Shown here: one piece after another, positions 18,767 to 24,980 of the stretch
Layout: each line of letters opens with the position of its first letter
Numbering within the stretch: position 1 is the first letter of the stretch
Assembly: GCA_018970245.1 (NCBI GenBank)
Contig: JAGWWT010000007.1
Span: forward strand, 1-53,579
Source: Patescibacteria group bacterium
Lineage (GTDB): Bacteria > Patescibacteriota > Minisyncoccia > Phycocordibacterales > PALSA-1337
Direction of reading: 5' to 3'
DNA: 53,579 bases
The notes under the pieces: generated by a model
Database searches by the model: none
What the model was told of the DNA's origin: nothing
What the model saw: only the letters and a program-made list of their open reading frames with translations
Made by a program: the position numbers and the translations under genes

Positions 18767-19661
18767 TCTTCCCTCCGTTTGCAATCCGATTGTTCAATTC
18801 CACGATGTCCTTCCTGAGTTGTCGGAGAGACGCCTTTTCAAGGTCCGTGCAGTTTTTTCGGTAGGTAATCGATTGTGGGTTCGCTATGTGAGAATCAATT
18901 TGACGCTGCTTCGCGTCCATTTGAGCTTTAAGCTCGTTTATAAACGGAGCCCTGGAGTGTCCATTGGTGCCGTTAATCTTCTCTTTGTTCCTTCTCTCTT
19001 GCTCGTAAGTCCATTGGGTTTGGAGGTAGTTGCGCCATCGTCTAACCGGAACGTCCCGGCTGTCTCTCCCCCCTCTCCCAGCCGCAAGGTTCCAGACGGT
19101 CGTAGCAAAAACAGGATCGCATCCAACGAATGCGGCGTGAGACACAGCGTCATCGACAGACGGCGGGAACCCTGGTGGAAATTCAACCGGAGTTCCCCCC
19201 GCACCCCCTTCAGGTACAGATCCAGGCACAGATCCAGATCCAGAGGGTAACGTTTCCGTAACGTTACGTAACGCTGCTTTCTCACCCTTCCTCTTCCTGT
19301 ATTCTTCCACCCTGATTCTTGTAAGCTCCTTTGTTCTATCGTCTTGGCCTCCTAAAAATCTGTATTTTCTAGCATTAACCACCCTCCAACCCCAATCCCT
19401 GTGATCATCCAGCCTGACTATCCTACGTCCTTCTTCGTCCGGGGTGCGCGAGTCTGGATCGGGCTGTTCGAGTAATGAGCAGGCGGATTTAACCCGGTCG
19501 ATCGGAACTCCAGTCTCATCCGAAATCTTCTTGAAGTGGATGTCGGCGATTCCGTTCCTGGCGTGGGTGAGGATGTTCACAAATACCAAAATCGGGTCCG
19601 ACATTCCCCGAAGCGATCCATCAAACAGCGACTCAAAAATCTTAGCGTAGGCCGTGCTCAC
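18759..19661 (-). CDS. Replication organizer / helicase-loader-like protein
   Basis: 300 residues starting at GTG 19661. The N-terminal 110 residues look like a winged-helix replication organizer domain: KIFESLFDGSLRGMSDPILV, then SDETGVPIDRVKSACSLL and PDEEGRRIVRLDDHRDWGW. A Gly/Pro/Ser linker follows, then a C-terminal charged helix that may bind DnaB. It is the first gene of the minus-strand replication operon, and a promoter lies about 170 bp upstream. The N-domain is similar in pattern to the 159-residue protein at 21610-22089. Likely recruits helicase to the origin, as lambda O/P-type or DnaD-like proteins do. Confidence 0.65.
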   Translation of the reverse strand: MSTAYAKIFESLFDGSLRGMSDPILVFVNILTHARNGIADIHFKKISDETGVPIDRVKSACSLLEQPDPDSRTPDEEGRRIVRLDDHRDWGWRVVNARKYRFLGGQDDRTKELTRIRVEEYRKRKGEKAALRNVTETLPSGSGSVPGSVPEGGAGGTPVEFPPGFPPSVDDAVSHAAFVGCDPVFATTVWNLAAGRGGRDSRDVPVRRWRNYLQTQWTYEQERRNKEKINGTNGHSRAPFINELKAQMDAKQRQIDSHIANPQSITYRKNCTDLEKASLRQLRKDIVELNNRIANGGKSA

Positions 19662-19834
19662 ATTTTGAAATCTCTGTGCATACCCCTGACGGTGGAAAAG
19701 GATTGGCGCTTCTGCCGGGAGGCAGAGACGAGACCTCTTTCGCCAAGGGCACGCACGGAAGTTTCAAACTTTGATTTCACAGACTTAGCGCCAAATCACG
19801 GCGTTTCCACACACCGGCTCAATCGAGCATTGGG

Positions 19835-19864
19835 TTTATACCCCACCCACCCCAAAACCGTCAA
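19835..19864 (-). promoter_or_regulatory. Minus-strand promoter for replication operon
   Basis: Read on the minus strand: TTGACG, an 18-nt G-rich spacer, then TATAAA followed by CCC. The same GGGGTATAAACC core appears in the minus-strand promoter at 22592. It lies about 170 bp upstream of the organizer gene at 19661 and back-to-back with a plus-strand promoter at 19885. Confidence 0.55.
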
Positions 19865-19884
19865 CGATTATTTTTAGAAATCTG

Positions 19885-19912
19885 TTGACACCCCTTTGAC
19901 AGTCTGCAAGAG
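19885..19912 (+). promoter_or_regulatory. Plus-strand promoter candidate upstream of tRNA region
   Basis: TTGACA at 19885 followed at 16-17 nt by CAAGAG/AAGAGT. The start TTGACACCCC and the later TGCAAGA are shared with the candidate at 33582. The -10 is weak, so an activator or a phage-specific requirement is possible. It would transcribe the tRNAs and the short genes to 21609. Confidence 0.4.
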
Positions 19913-20060
19913 TGGCGGCGTGACGACGATTCAACGTAATCCACCAGAGCGGGGAAGAGTCGCATTCAGTGCTGGTTGTTTGCTCATTATATCGGTCGTA
20001 GAGGTCTCCTTTCAATCCATGCCGCGCACCATGGCGATCGGTGGAAGTGCGCACATCAAG

Positions 20061-20132
20061 ACCTGGGAGAATGAGATTCAAGCGAGGCTCATAACCTTGC
20101 CCCCGCAGGCGCGACTCCTGCCCCAGGCACCA
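20061..20132 (+). tRNA. Degenerate tRNA-Met(CAT)-like gene
   Basis: 72 nt ending in CCA. Acceptor arm ACCTGGG/CCCAGGC (six pairs plus an A-C mismatch at 1-72), anticodon arm CGAGG-CTCATAA-CCTTG with anticodon CAT, variable loop CCCCC, T-arm GCAGG-CGCGACT-CCTGC, then ACCA. The D-arm is reduced to about four weak pairs with a three-base loop, and the T-loop has CG in place of the usual TT. It is therefore a diverged or pseudo tRNA rather than a standard one. It lies 82 bp before the intact tRNA-Pro. Confidence 0.45.
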
Positions 20133-20137
20133 AATTT

Positions 20138-20203
20138 CCGGAACGGCAGGGCGCCCTCAATCGGCGGTGGGATGCAACGCTATCGTGCAACTGCCCGTTC
20201 CGG
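20138..20203 (+). repeat. Inverted repeat / stable stem between the two tRNAs
   Basis: CCGGAACGGCAG (20138-20149) pairs with CTGCCCGTTCCGG (20191-20203) with one bulge. Inside are two further hairpins: CGCC-CTCAATC-GGCG and TGC(A)ACG-CTAT-CGTGCA. The whole would fold as a cloverleaf-like or three-way RNA but lacks a terminal CCA and T-arm. It may be a processing signal or a decayed tRNA. Confidence 0.4.
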
Positions 20204-20214
20204 TTTAGTTTAAC

Positions 20215-20291
20215 ACGGGCGTAGCGCAGTCTGGCAGCGCGTCTGGCCTGGGACCAGAAGGTCGTCGGTTCAAATCCGACCGTCCGTACCA
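20215..20291 (+). tRNA. tRNA-Pro(TGG)
   Basis: 77 nt with encoded CCA. Acceptor ACGGGCG/CGTCCGT (one G-T pair), D-stem GCGC/GCGC, anticodon arm TCTGG-CCTGGGA-CCAGA with anticodon TGG, T-arm GTCGG-TTCAAAT-CCGAC, discriminator A. All arms are intact. It reads CCA and other CCN proline codons. The next ATG is only six bases after the CCA, so tRNA 3' processing would yield a nearly leaderless mRNA. Confidence 0.95.
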
Positions 20292-20297
20292 AATTTT

Positions 20298-20489
20298 ATG
20301 ACAATCGACATCCCATACAAGCACTTCAAGTTCCGAGACAAGAATTACGGCGAAGTCGCGTTCATCCAGGAAGGCGAATGGACAGGCTGGATTTTCACAC
20401 GGCACCCAGATCGTCACTGGGTTTCTCTACGGCTCGCGAATGCTGACGACCTGAAGAAGATCGAGCGAACCATGGCGGTGATGAATTGA
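20298..20489 (+). CDS. Small protein, unknown, starting next to tRNA-Pro
   Basis: 63 residues (MTIDIPYKHFKFRDKNYGEV start). There is no Shine-Dalgarno because the tRNA occupies the upstream sequence; only AATTTT separates CCA and ATG. Residues include several aromatic and charged positions typical of small soluble phage proteins. Stop TGA is followed in the same frame by an open stretch coding a zinc-ribbon-like sequence. Function unknown. Confidence 0.6.
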   Translation: MTIDIPYKHFKFRDKNYGEVAFIQEGEWTGWIFTRHPDRHWVSLRLANADDLKKIERTMAVMN

Positions 20490-20534
20490 AAAAAACTCAA
20501 ACAACTCTTTTGTCGGCATAATTGGCAGTGGGTT

Positions 20535-20723
20535 GTGGTTGGTCACGACAGACGCCAGAGGCGTTATCTCATTCACGGATTGTGCGCCAAATGTTCTAAA
20601 CGCGAACGGTTTTATGCGCTGAACAATGGTCTCCAGGTTTGGGACGAGCTGCACCCGGCAGATTACAAAGGCACATGGAAATTTGAGGAAGGAGTGTCAG
20701 CACTAAACTCCAACGAACTATGA
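20535..20723 (+). CDS. Small zinc-ribbon-like protein, start uncertain
   Basis: At least 62 residues from GTG 20535, ending with ATGA overlap into the next gene. The open frame runs back to the stop of the previous gene at 20487. That upstream part (CRHNWQWVVV) contains the first Cys/His pair of a likely metal site completed by LCAKCSKRERF, so the true product may begin earlier. No ATG, GTG or TTG exists in that frame upstream, but a TTG plus seven A's at 20486-20495 would bring it into frame if one A is skipped. The product is otherwise unrecognised. Confidence 0.5.
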   Translation: MVGHDRRQRRYLIHGLCAKCSKRERFYALNNGLQVWDELHPADYKGTWKFEEGVSALNSNEL

Positions 20724-21079
20724 ACGTAAAATGCGCCGACTGCTACTACTGGGAGAAAAACGTCGCTGACAACTTTGGCTGGTGCCACAAAAATCCGCCC
20801 GTTGTTTTGGGATGGACTGAAATGAATGCACGAGAGGGCTGGTCTGAGTTCAAGACCGGCACGTTTGTTCCGGAGCCCCACGGCGATTTCTGGTGCGATT
20901 CTTACCTGAACAAGGAGAGAGCCATCGAATCAGAGAGGGTGCTCGACGATGTTGAGCGCAGCTTACAAAAAAAGTATGTGATCAAAACTCCAGAAGCGGT
21001 AGTTTGTTGCACATGCGGATCGGAGTGGCCATACTCTCAGCTTGGAAAGCCTTGCCCAAATGGATGCGGTGACAAATGA
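20720..21079 (+). CDS. Two-zinc-ribbon protein, unknown
   Basis: 119 residues. The N-terminal domain has CADCYYWEK, then GWCHKNPP, and closes with GDFWCDSYLNK, a Cys-based metal site common in small phage proteins. The C-terminal domain has VCCTCGSEWPYSQLGKPCPN and a final CGDK, a second ribbon. Coupled to both neighbours by 4-nt overlaps. It probably binds zinc; the partner is unknown. Confidence 0.7.
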   Translation: MNVKCADCYYWEKNVADNFGWCHKNPPVVLGWTEMNAREGWSEFKTGTFVPEPHGDFWCDSYLNKERAIESERVLDDVERSLQKKYVIKTPEAVVCCTCGSEWPYSQLGKPCPNGCGDK

Positions 21080-21291
21080 TCGATTGGGATGGAGAGTTCA
21101 AAAACGCAGGCAGGACGATCCTGATATCCAACTTCAAGCCAAACGGATTTGGGGCTAGGAATATTTTTCAAGAGGACGAACCCAAAATAATGAAGGCGTC
21201 AGAGGCAAACGGGTTCCGAATCCTGACCAAAACCAAACACAGCGTTTGCTTCATCAGAGATGAGCACGAACGAGCTAAAGACAGGACCTGA
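21076..21291 (+). CDS. Small protein, unknown
   Basis: 71 residues, ATGA overlap with the previous gene. Sequence begins MIDWDGEFKNAGRTILISNF; no motif recognised. It overlaps the next gene by 32 nt in another frame, a longer overlap than elsewhere in this run, so one of the two starts may lie further downstream. Confidence 0.5.
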   Translation: MIDWDGEFKNAGRTILISNFKPNGFGARNIFQEDEPKIMKASEANGFRILTKTKHSVCFIRDEHERAKDRT

Positions 21292-21493
21292 GTGGGTCCG
21301 AGACGAGCCGCGTGTTCGTGAGTTCGACGGCAAGCGTCTAAAAATTCACGGCAAAGGGATTTTCACCATGCACGTCAAAGAGGAGGACTCCAGCGGCAAC
21401 AAGAACCCAGGATTTGTTATCGTTGAGATTGAGCCTTGGGATTTAGACGCGGCTATGCTTTCCGAAAGTCCGAAGGAAGGAGGTGATGTGTAA
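21260..21493 (+). CDS. Small protein, unknown
   Basis: 77 residues starting MSTNELKTGPEWVRDEPRVR. Beta-rich middle (KRLKIHGKGIFTMHVKEEDS), acidic tail. It overlaps the preceding gene by 32 nt. Its 3' end carries AAGGAGGTGA, which is the ribosome site for the next small gene. Function unknown. Confidence 0.55.
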   Translation: MSTNELKTGPEWVRDEPRVREFDGKRLKIHGKGIFTMHVKEEDSSGNKNPGFVIVEIEPWDLDAAMLSESPKEGGDV

Positions 21494-21495
21494 AT

Positions 21496-21609
21496 GTGCC
21501 TTACCGCATTGATCCGGGGATTAGCAAAGATCCCATGCCGATGCTTGGTTATTCTAACGGCGTTTGGAACTTAATGCCGGGGGTCGCATCCGGTGAAAAA
21601 CACGCTTAA
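21496..21609 (+). CDS. Very small protein (37 aa)
   Basis: GTG start with a full AAGGAGGTGA nine nt upstream. Encodes a Pro/Gly/Met-rich peptide beginning MPYRIDPGISKDPMPM and ending SGEKHA. A competing ATG two bases earlier (21494) gives a 26-residue frame with less natural composition. The stop abuts the stop of the convergent gene on the other strand. No family recognised. Confidence 0.45.
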   Translation: MPYRIDPGISKDPMPMLGYSNGVWNLMPGVASGEKHA

Positions 21610-22089
21610 TTACAACCCCTCCGCAGCAATCCTATCCGCCTTTGAAACCTCCCCATTCCCGTCCGCCCGAACAAACCGCGCCTCCCTTTCGTCGTTCTCC
21701 GACCTGACTCGCCTTATCTCTTTCTGCCTTTCCCGGTATTCACGCTGCTTGGCCGCTTTGTAAGCCCGGCGGTTCAACCCACGCATCATGTCCTCGTAAA
21801 ACTGTCCGTTGAGAAGTTTCCAGCCATCTTCGACTCGCTCAATCCTCCTGCCTTCGAACGGCTGCGGTTCAAGCCTCTTATCATCTGGAGAGCTTAAAAT
21901 ATTCAGAGCATCCAAAACCTCCTTCTCCGTCTTGTGCGCTCTCTGAGCCAGGGCGAACGCGTTGTATCGAACAACCTGATCCGAGTCCTTTAAGGCGAGC
22001 ATTGTTATGAAAATCTTTACCACGTAATCCGGCTCAGCCCAGATGGATGAGTCCACAATCTTCGAGAAAAGCGGAGTCCAAGTGTTCAT
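21610..22089 (-). CDS. Second replication-organizer-like protein
   Basis: 159 residues. LFSKIVDSSIWAEPDYVVKI, ITMLALKDSDQVV, KTEKEVLDALNILSSPDD and EGRRIERVEDGWKLLNG form a winged-helix domain with the same block order as the N-terminus of the 300-residue organizer at 18759-19661. Ends in a basic helix (KQREYRERQKEIRR). Its start overlaps the upstream gene. It could be a DNA-binding regulator of replication. It is paralogous to, or from the same family as, the main organizer (inference). Confidence 0.6.
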   Translation of the reverse strand: MNTWTPLFSKIVDSSIWAEPDYVVKIFITMLALKDSDQVVRYNAFALAQRAHKTEKEVLDALNILSSPDDKRLEPQPFEGRRIERVEDGWKLLNGQFYEDMMRGLNRRAYKAAKQREYRERQKEIRRVRSENDEREARFVRADGNGEVSKADRIAAEGL

Positions 22090-22580
22090 ATCAGCAATAA
22101 GCTTTGTTCAAAGTGGTTCGATGGTGGTTGAGGTATCGGAAAGTCCTTTGGCTCAAGCATCAGAGTCACCAAACCACCCTTGGTGCTTCCCACGTTCTTG
22201 AACCCGGCTTTTAGGTAACACCTACCCCAGTCTCGCTTTTTTCGAACCTTCTCAGTGTTCACGAAAGTCACCATCCCAATTTCTGGCGGGTCACCCCATT
22301 TCCACCTCGTCACAGCGCAAGCTTCGCGTATTAGTTTAGAACTCAAAATGTCGCTCTCATTCCTAAAGCAAGAGCATACCCACGCGCCCGCCCAATTGTG
22401 TTTAACGTATTCAGCAAACGGCCAAGACGAAACCCACAACGCGTCAGCGATATGGGTCAGCAATACGAGACACCTGCCCGGGGGAACGAACTGTGGAGCA
22501 CCAATCTTCTGTCGGTTATAATGTCGGTCCGCAATGGGTAAGGCCCGCCGATCCGCCCTGTGACTAAGTTCCCAATTCAT
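22086..22580 (-). CDS. Conserved phage protein, GNAT/Mom-like possibility
   Basis: 164 residues. Blocks DRHYNRQKIGAPQFVPPGRC, ADALWVSSWPFAEY, WVCSCFRNESDILSSKLIRE and EIGMVTFVNTEKVRKKRDWG, then CYLKAGFKNVGSTKGGL, look like a recurrent phage family. The fold pattern (internal C-F-R-N-E, then T-F-V, then a G-x-C-Y-x-K-A-G-F segment) suggests an acetyltransferase-like or Mom-like DNA-modifying protein, but I cannot confirm it. A minus-strand promoter sits 12-38 bp upstream; there is no clear Shine-Dalgarno. Confidence 0.6.
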   Translation of the reverse strand: MNWELSHRADRRALPIADRHYNRQKIGAPQFVPPGRCLVLLTHIADALWVSSWPFAEYVKHNWAGAWVCSCFRNESDILSSKLIREACAVTRWKWGDPPEIGMVTFVNTEKVRKKRDWGRCYLKAGFKNVGSTKGGLVTLMLEPKDFPIPQPPSNHFEQSLLLI

Positions 22581-22591
22581 TGGAGAGCAGG

Positions 22592-22618
22592 TTTATACCC
22601 CATATCCAGAATTGTCAA
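22592..22618 (-). promoter_or_regulatory. Minus-strand promoter for 22580-21610
   Basis: Minus strand reads TTGACA, 15-nt spacer, TATAAA followed by CC. The core GGGGTATAAACC matches the promoter at 19835. The spacer is short for sigma-70, but the -35 is perfect and the -10 nearly so. The -10 is 12 bp before the gene start, giving a very short leader. Confidence 0.5.
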
Positions 22619-22620
22619 CA

Positions 22621-22709
22621 GTGGATATGCGTGGACACCTAGTGGACAAGTCGTTCACATATACAGATACAGAGGAAGATCTTCCGCGTGGATTGGAAAT
22701 GCTGTCCAC
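22621..22709. repeat. GTGGACA repeat cluster (origin or operator candidate)
   Basis: GTGGATA at 22621 and GTGGACA at 22631 and 22642 lie as direct repeats about 10-11 bp apart, one helical turn. The inverted copy TGTCCAC is at 22703. They lie just upstream of the -35 at 22613-22618. Helical phasing suggests a protein-binding iteron array for replication initiation or repression. Confidence 0.35.
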
Positions 22710-23060
22710 GTTTCCGGGATTTCCGGATAACTGAGCCTGACGCCGCGGACAACTCGAATCAAAAATCCAGCCCCTCGATTCTTTGATAAGGGTAGAAAAT
22801 AGAAAAATTAGCGAGGGGAGGGGGTGAATTTCAGGCGGGGGCCAAAAGGGGCTGTGGGGGTACCTCGGCTGGGGCTGGTCTAGAAAAGAATTCTTGCCCG
22901 GGTGGGGTGGGGTGCAACTCACTACCAGCGCACCGGACCAGCTAACGCATTGCTGGGCGCCTGGAGCTTTCGGGGTATTGGGAGGGTGAAGACAGCGGAT
23001 CCGACTTCCGACCGTTTATAGGGCAATCCAGACCGGCAGATCGCACAATATCTGTTGTGC
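22710..23060. other. Non-coding stretch with G-rich tracts
   Basis: No gene found. Holds CCCCTCG (about 22767) pairing with CGAGGGG about 40 nt later across an A/T-rich loop, then runs of G (GGGGCTGTGGGGG and GGTGGGGTGGGG), and GCACAA-TATCTG-TTGTGC near 23043. The latter could end the minus-strand gene at 23061 but has no U-run. Open frames here are shadows. Confidence 0.4.
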
Positions 23061-23762
23061 TTAGTTCGGTGGACTTGCTACAGGCTGCTGCACAGTGACT
23101 TGCGTATCTTGTGGTATCGGCGCCGAAACCGGCTGCGATTGTACGCTACCTGTAGCGGTGTCCGGACCACAAGAGACTTGCTGAACATCCGCAGAGATTG
23201 CTATGGATGATTGCGGCTCTTGCTCATGTCCCAGGACTTCGGACATCACAACTCCGCCAACCGATTCACTTCCCCAGCCGTGGACGATCTTTGCAGAGCG
23301 GACAAGCGGCTCAAGGGCTTTGCCATACTTCCGGAGATCCTTCAGTGTGGCCTTGGGGTCAAGCTCGGCAAGCTTCCCGGCCGCTTTCTGGACGGCTTTT
23401 GCCAGCGTCTGCCGGGCTTCATTGCTTCCCGGGGTCTCTGGGCTGGGCTGGATGGACAGCACCCTCCCTTGTATTTTCTCACGGGTTTGACGGGTAGCGG
23501 CAAGCAGACTGTTCCACTTGTAGCGGTGTATCCAAGTATTCAGGGTTCTTTGCTTCACCCCGGTTTCACTGACGATGGACCCAAGCCTAATGTTTTGCAG
23601 ATACAGGGCTTTGCACCGCTCTTTAAGCTCTGGGCCATGGTCCCTGATTTTCACCGGAGTTTCACCGGTTTCAGGATTTAACTCAGTTTGTGAGTCATTT
23701 TCTGGGTCAATGTGAAACACTGTTTCAACTGTGGTTTCAGCCGTGGGCGCAGCTTCCAACAT
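23061..23762 (-). CDS. HTH protein, terminase-small-subunit-like possibility
   Basis: 233 residues. A helix-turn-helix lies at about 50-80 (CKALYLQNIRLGSIVSETGV then QRTLNTWIHRYKW), followed by a helical charged middle and a long low-complexity C-tail rich in Gln, Ser, Pro and Val. The HTH with a terminal R-x-x-W is like the N-terminal domains of small terminases, but no large terminase is beside it. A transcription regulator is the alternative. It is isolated between two non-coding regions, on the minus strand. Weak ribosome site. Confidence 0.45.
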   Translation of the reverse strand: MLEAAPTAETTVETVFHIDPENDSQTELNPETGETPVKIRDHGPELKERCKALYLQNIRLGSIVSETGVKQRTLNTWIHRYKWNSLLAATRQTREKIQGRVLSIQPSPETPGSNEARQTLAKAVQKAAGKLAELDPKATLKDLRKYGKALEPLVRSAKIVHGWGSESVGGVVMSEVLGHEQEPQSSIAISADVQQVSCGPDTATGSVQSQPVSAPIPQDTQVTVQQPVASPPN

Positions 23763-24228
23763 GCTCTGCGATATGCGGCCGGGCGCCGGTCAAGGTCAAG
23801 CTCAGACTTGCGGACCTGCCCGAATATCTCACACGCAGATTTAATTACTACGGATGTTGTGTGCTCCCAGGCTACCTAACATCCTGATTGCTTCATTCTG
23901 TGTGTTGCATGGCTTTACCTGGCATCCCTTGTGCTTTGTGGCGTGAAAGCTCAAGGATGACTTATAGGGCATTCTGTCGCCTCACTTCAATAATCGTGCC
24001 AATCTCTATAAGACGTTGATACTCCTATTGATTGTCTACTTAGCTCCTAAAATCCGGTATGATGACAGCGGATCGGGGTGCTGACGCGTTAAAAGCCTGT
24101 TTCTGTGCGTTTAAACGGCATAGAGCTTAAATAATTGTAGTTGCTATGCTTTGCATCGCTCAGCGTTTACCGTGCCAGATTGACAGTCTGCTATCACTTT
24201 ATGCCTCACATTATTTTTGATTCTCTAG
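23763..24228. other. Non-coding stretch upstream of the structured RNA
   Basis: About 465 bp without a convincing gene. A/T-richer than the flanks from about 24000 on. Contains TTGTCT and TATGAT 20 bp apart (24043-24069), a weak promoter-like pair, and CAGACTGTCAATCTG-type inverted elements around 24178. It could hold regulatory sites for the divergent 23762 gene and the downstream module. Confidence 0.4.
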
Positions 24229-24256
24229 TTGACACTCCGTAGCGTTCTGCTAGTCT
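24229..24256 (+). promoter_or_regulatory. Plus-strand promoter for structured RNA and AAA+ module
   Basis: Perfect TTGACA at 24229-24234, 16-bp spacer, TAGTCT at 24251. The -35 region TTGACACTCC resembles TTGACACCCC of the candidates at 19885 and 33582. It is the only strong promoter-like site before the module. Confidence 0.5.
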
Positions 24257-24262
24257 CTTCTC

Positions 24263-24690
24263 GGAGGTTGGAATGTTGGTGACGGGCAGAAGCCCGGGAA
24301 AGTTCTCCCGGATAGGCGCCCAGTGCTCGCAGTAATGGCGGCACCCCTTGAGCGGGGAGAAAGCTTCGGATGGCTGCGGTTGACGCCTCATCCGTTAGGT
24401 AGACCCTGGAGTAAACGGCACCGGGCTAGACTTCCGGGGATCTCAGTAAGTGGACGGTGCGCAAGGCATCGGAAGCACTCCGGCAGCAACTCGCCTCTTT
24501 ATTAATGCGGGTTGCCATAAAGCGCACTGTGGGAGCGATCGTGAGTCTGCCCGACGGCGTAAAGAAACTAAACGCGGTGACCGTGGACAAGCCTAAGCCT
24601 ACCCTAAGCCCAAAAGTAAGCGTTGTCTGACGCTGAAACGGGCATTCTTAATGCAGCCCGCGCAGCGAATACTGTGCGGCCGGTCACAAG
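24263..24690 (+). ncRNA. Candidate large structured RNA (leader or free-standing)
   Basis: About 430 nt downstream of a promoter and with no credible gene. Local helices are dense: CGGGC-AGAA-GCCCG (24283-24296, alternative with CCGGGA/TCCCGG), CCCC/GGGG (24344-24357), CGGATG/CATCCG (24367-24394), GCACC/GGTGC enclosing CCGG/CCGG (24418-24460), CAACTCGC/GCGGGTTG (24487-24514), AGCGT/ACGCT (24619-24634), CGGG-CATT-CTT-AATG-CAG-CCCG (24639-24660), CGCGCAG/CTGTGCG (24659-24678). It may be a long 5' leader controlling the module or a separate ornate phage RNA. I recognise no Rfam class. Confidence 0.45.
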
Positions 24691-24716
24691 CCCGGGGCAA
24701 TGCAGAGTGAGAAACT

Positions 24717-24728
24717 GAAAGGATCAAA
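24717..24728 (+). promoter_or_regulatory. GAAAGGATCAAA translation leader, copy 1
   Basis: GAAAGGATCAAA directly before the ATG at 24731. Core AAGGA acts as Shine-Dalgarno; the whole 12-mer recurs before 24981, 25910 and 28508. Confidence 0.6.
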
Positions 24729-24730
24729 AA

Positions 24731-24964
24731 ATGACAAAATTAACAACCGAACAGACATGGAACCTTTGCCGCGGGATGTCGTGGCCTTGGGATTACTGCG
24801 CCAGTGGGACAGCGGTCGCAAACGCTCCCGGGCTAAAGGAATGGGTTGAGCGCAGCGGTGAATATACTGTATCGCTACGCGACTGCGCCCGGGTTGCCGC
24901 CCAGATCCGCCGCGGCGCACGGATGGAGATCGGAAACGGCTTAGGACAATGCACGCTGTCATAA
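24731..24964 (+). CDS. Small protein, unknown, first gene of AAA+ module
   Basis: 77 residues (MTKLTTEQTWNLCRGMSWPW start) behind leader copy 1. Trp-rich N-terminus, then a helical Arg-rich C-terminal part (LRDCARVAAQIRRGARMEIG). No domain recognised. First coding gene after the structured RNA candidate, so its translation may respond to it. Confidence 0.65.
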   Translation: MTKLTTEQTWNLCRGMSWPWDYCASGTAVANAPGLKEWVERSGEYTVSLRDCARVAAQIRRGARMEIGNGLGQCTLS

Positions 24965-24976
24965 GAAAGGATCAAA
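24965..24976 (+). promoter_or_regulatory. GAAAGGATCAAA translation leader, copy 2
   Basis: Identical 12-mer, 4 nt before the ATG at 24981 and immediately after the stop of the previous gene. Confidence 0.6.
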
Positions 24977-24980
24977 CAGA

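Noticed and set aside
20089-20292. Minus-strand frame beginning MVRTVGFEPTTFWSQ
   Set aside because: It is the antisense of the tRNA-Pro and tRNA-Met-like region; such peptides are a well-known annotation artefact.
22593-22922. Minus-strand 109-residue frame
   Set aside because: Low-complexity, overlaps promoter and repeats, no ribosome site and no family pattern.
24206-24391. Minus-strand frame containing RLAERYGVSTRE
   Set aside because: Slight HTH resemblance only, no ribosome site, and it lies across the promoter and the structured RNA candidate. Could be a gene remnant.
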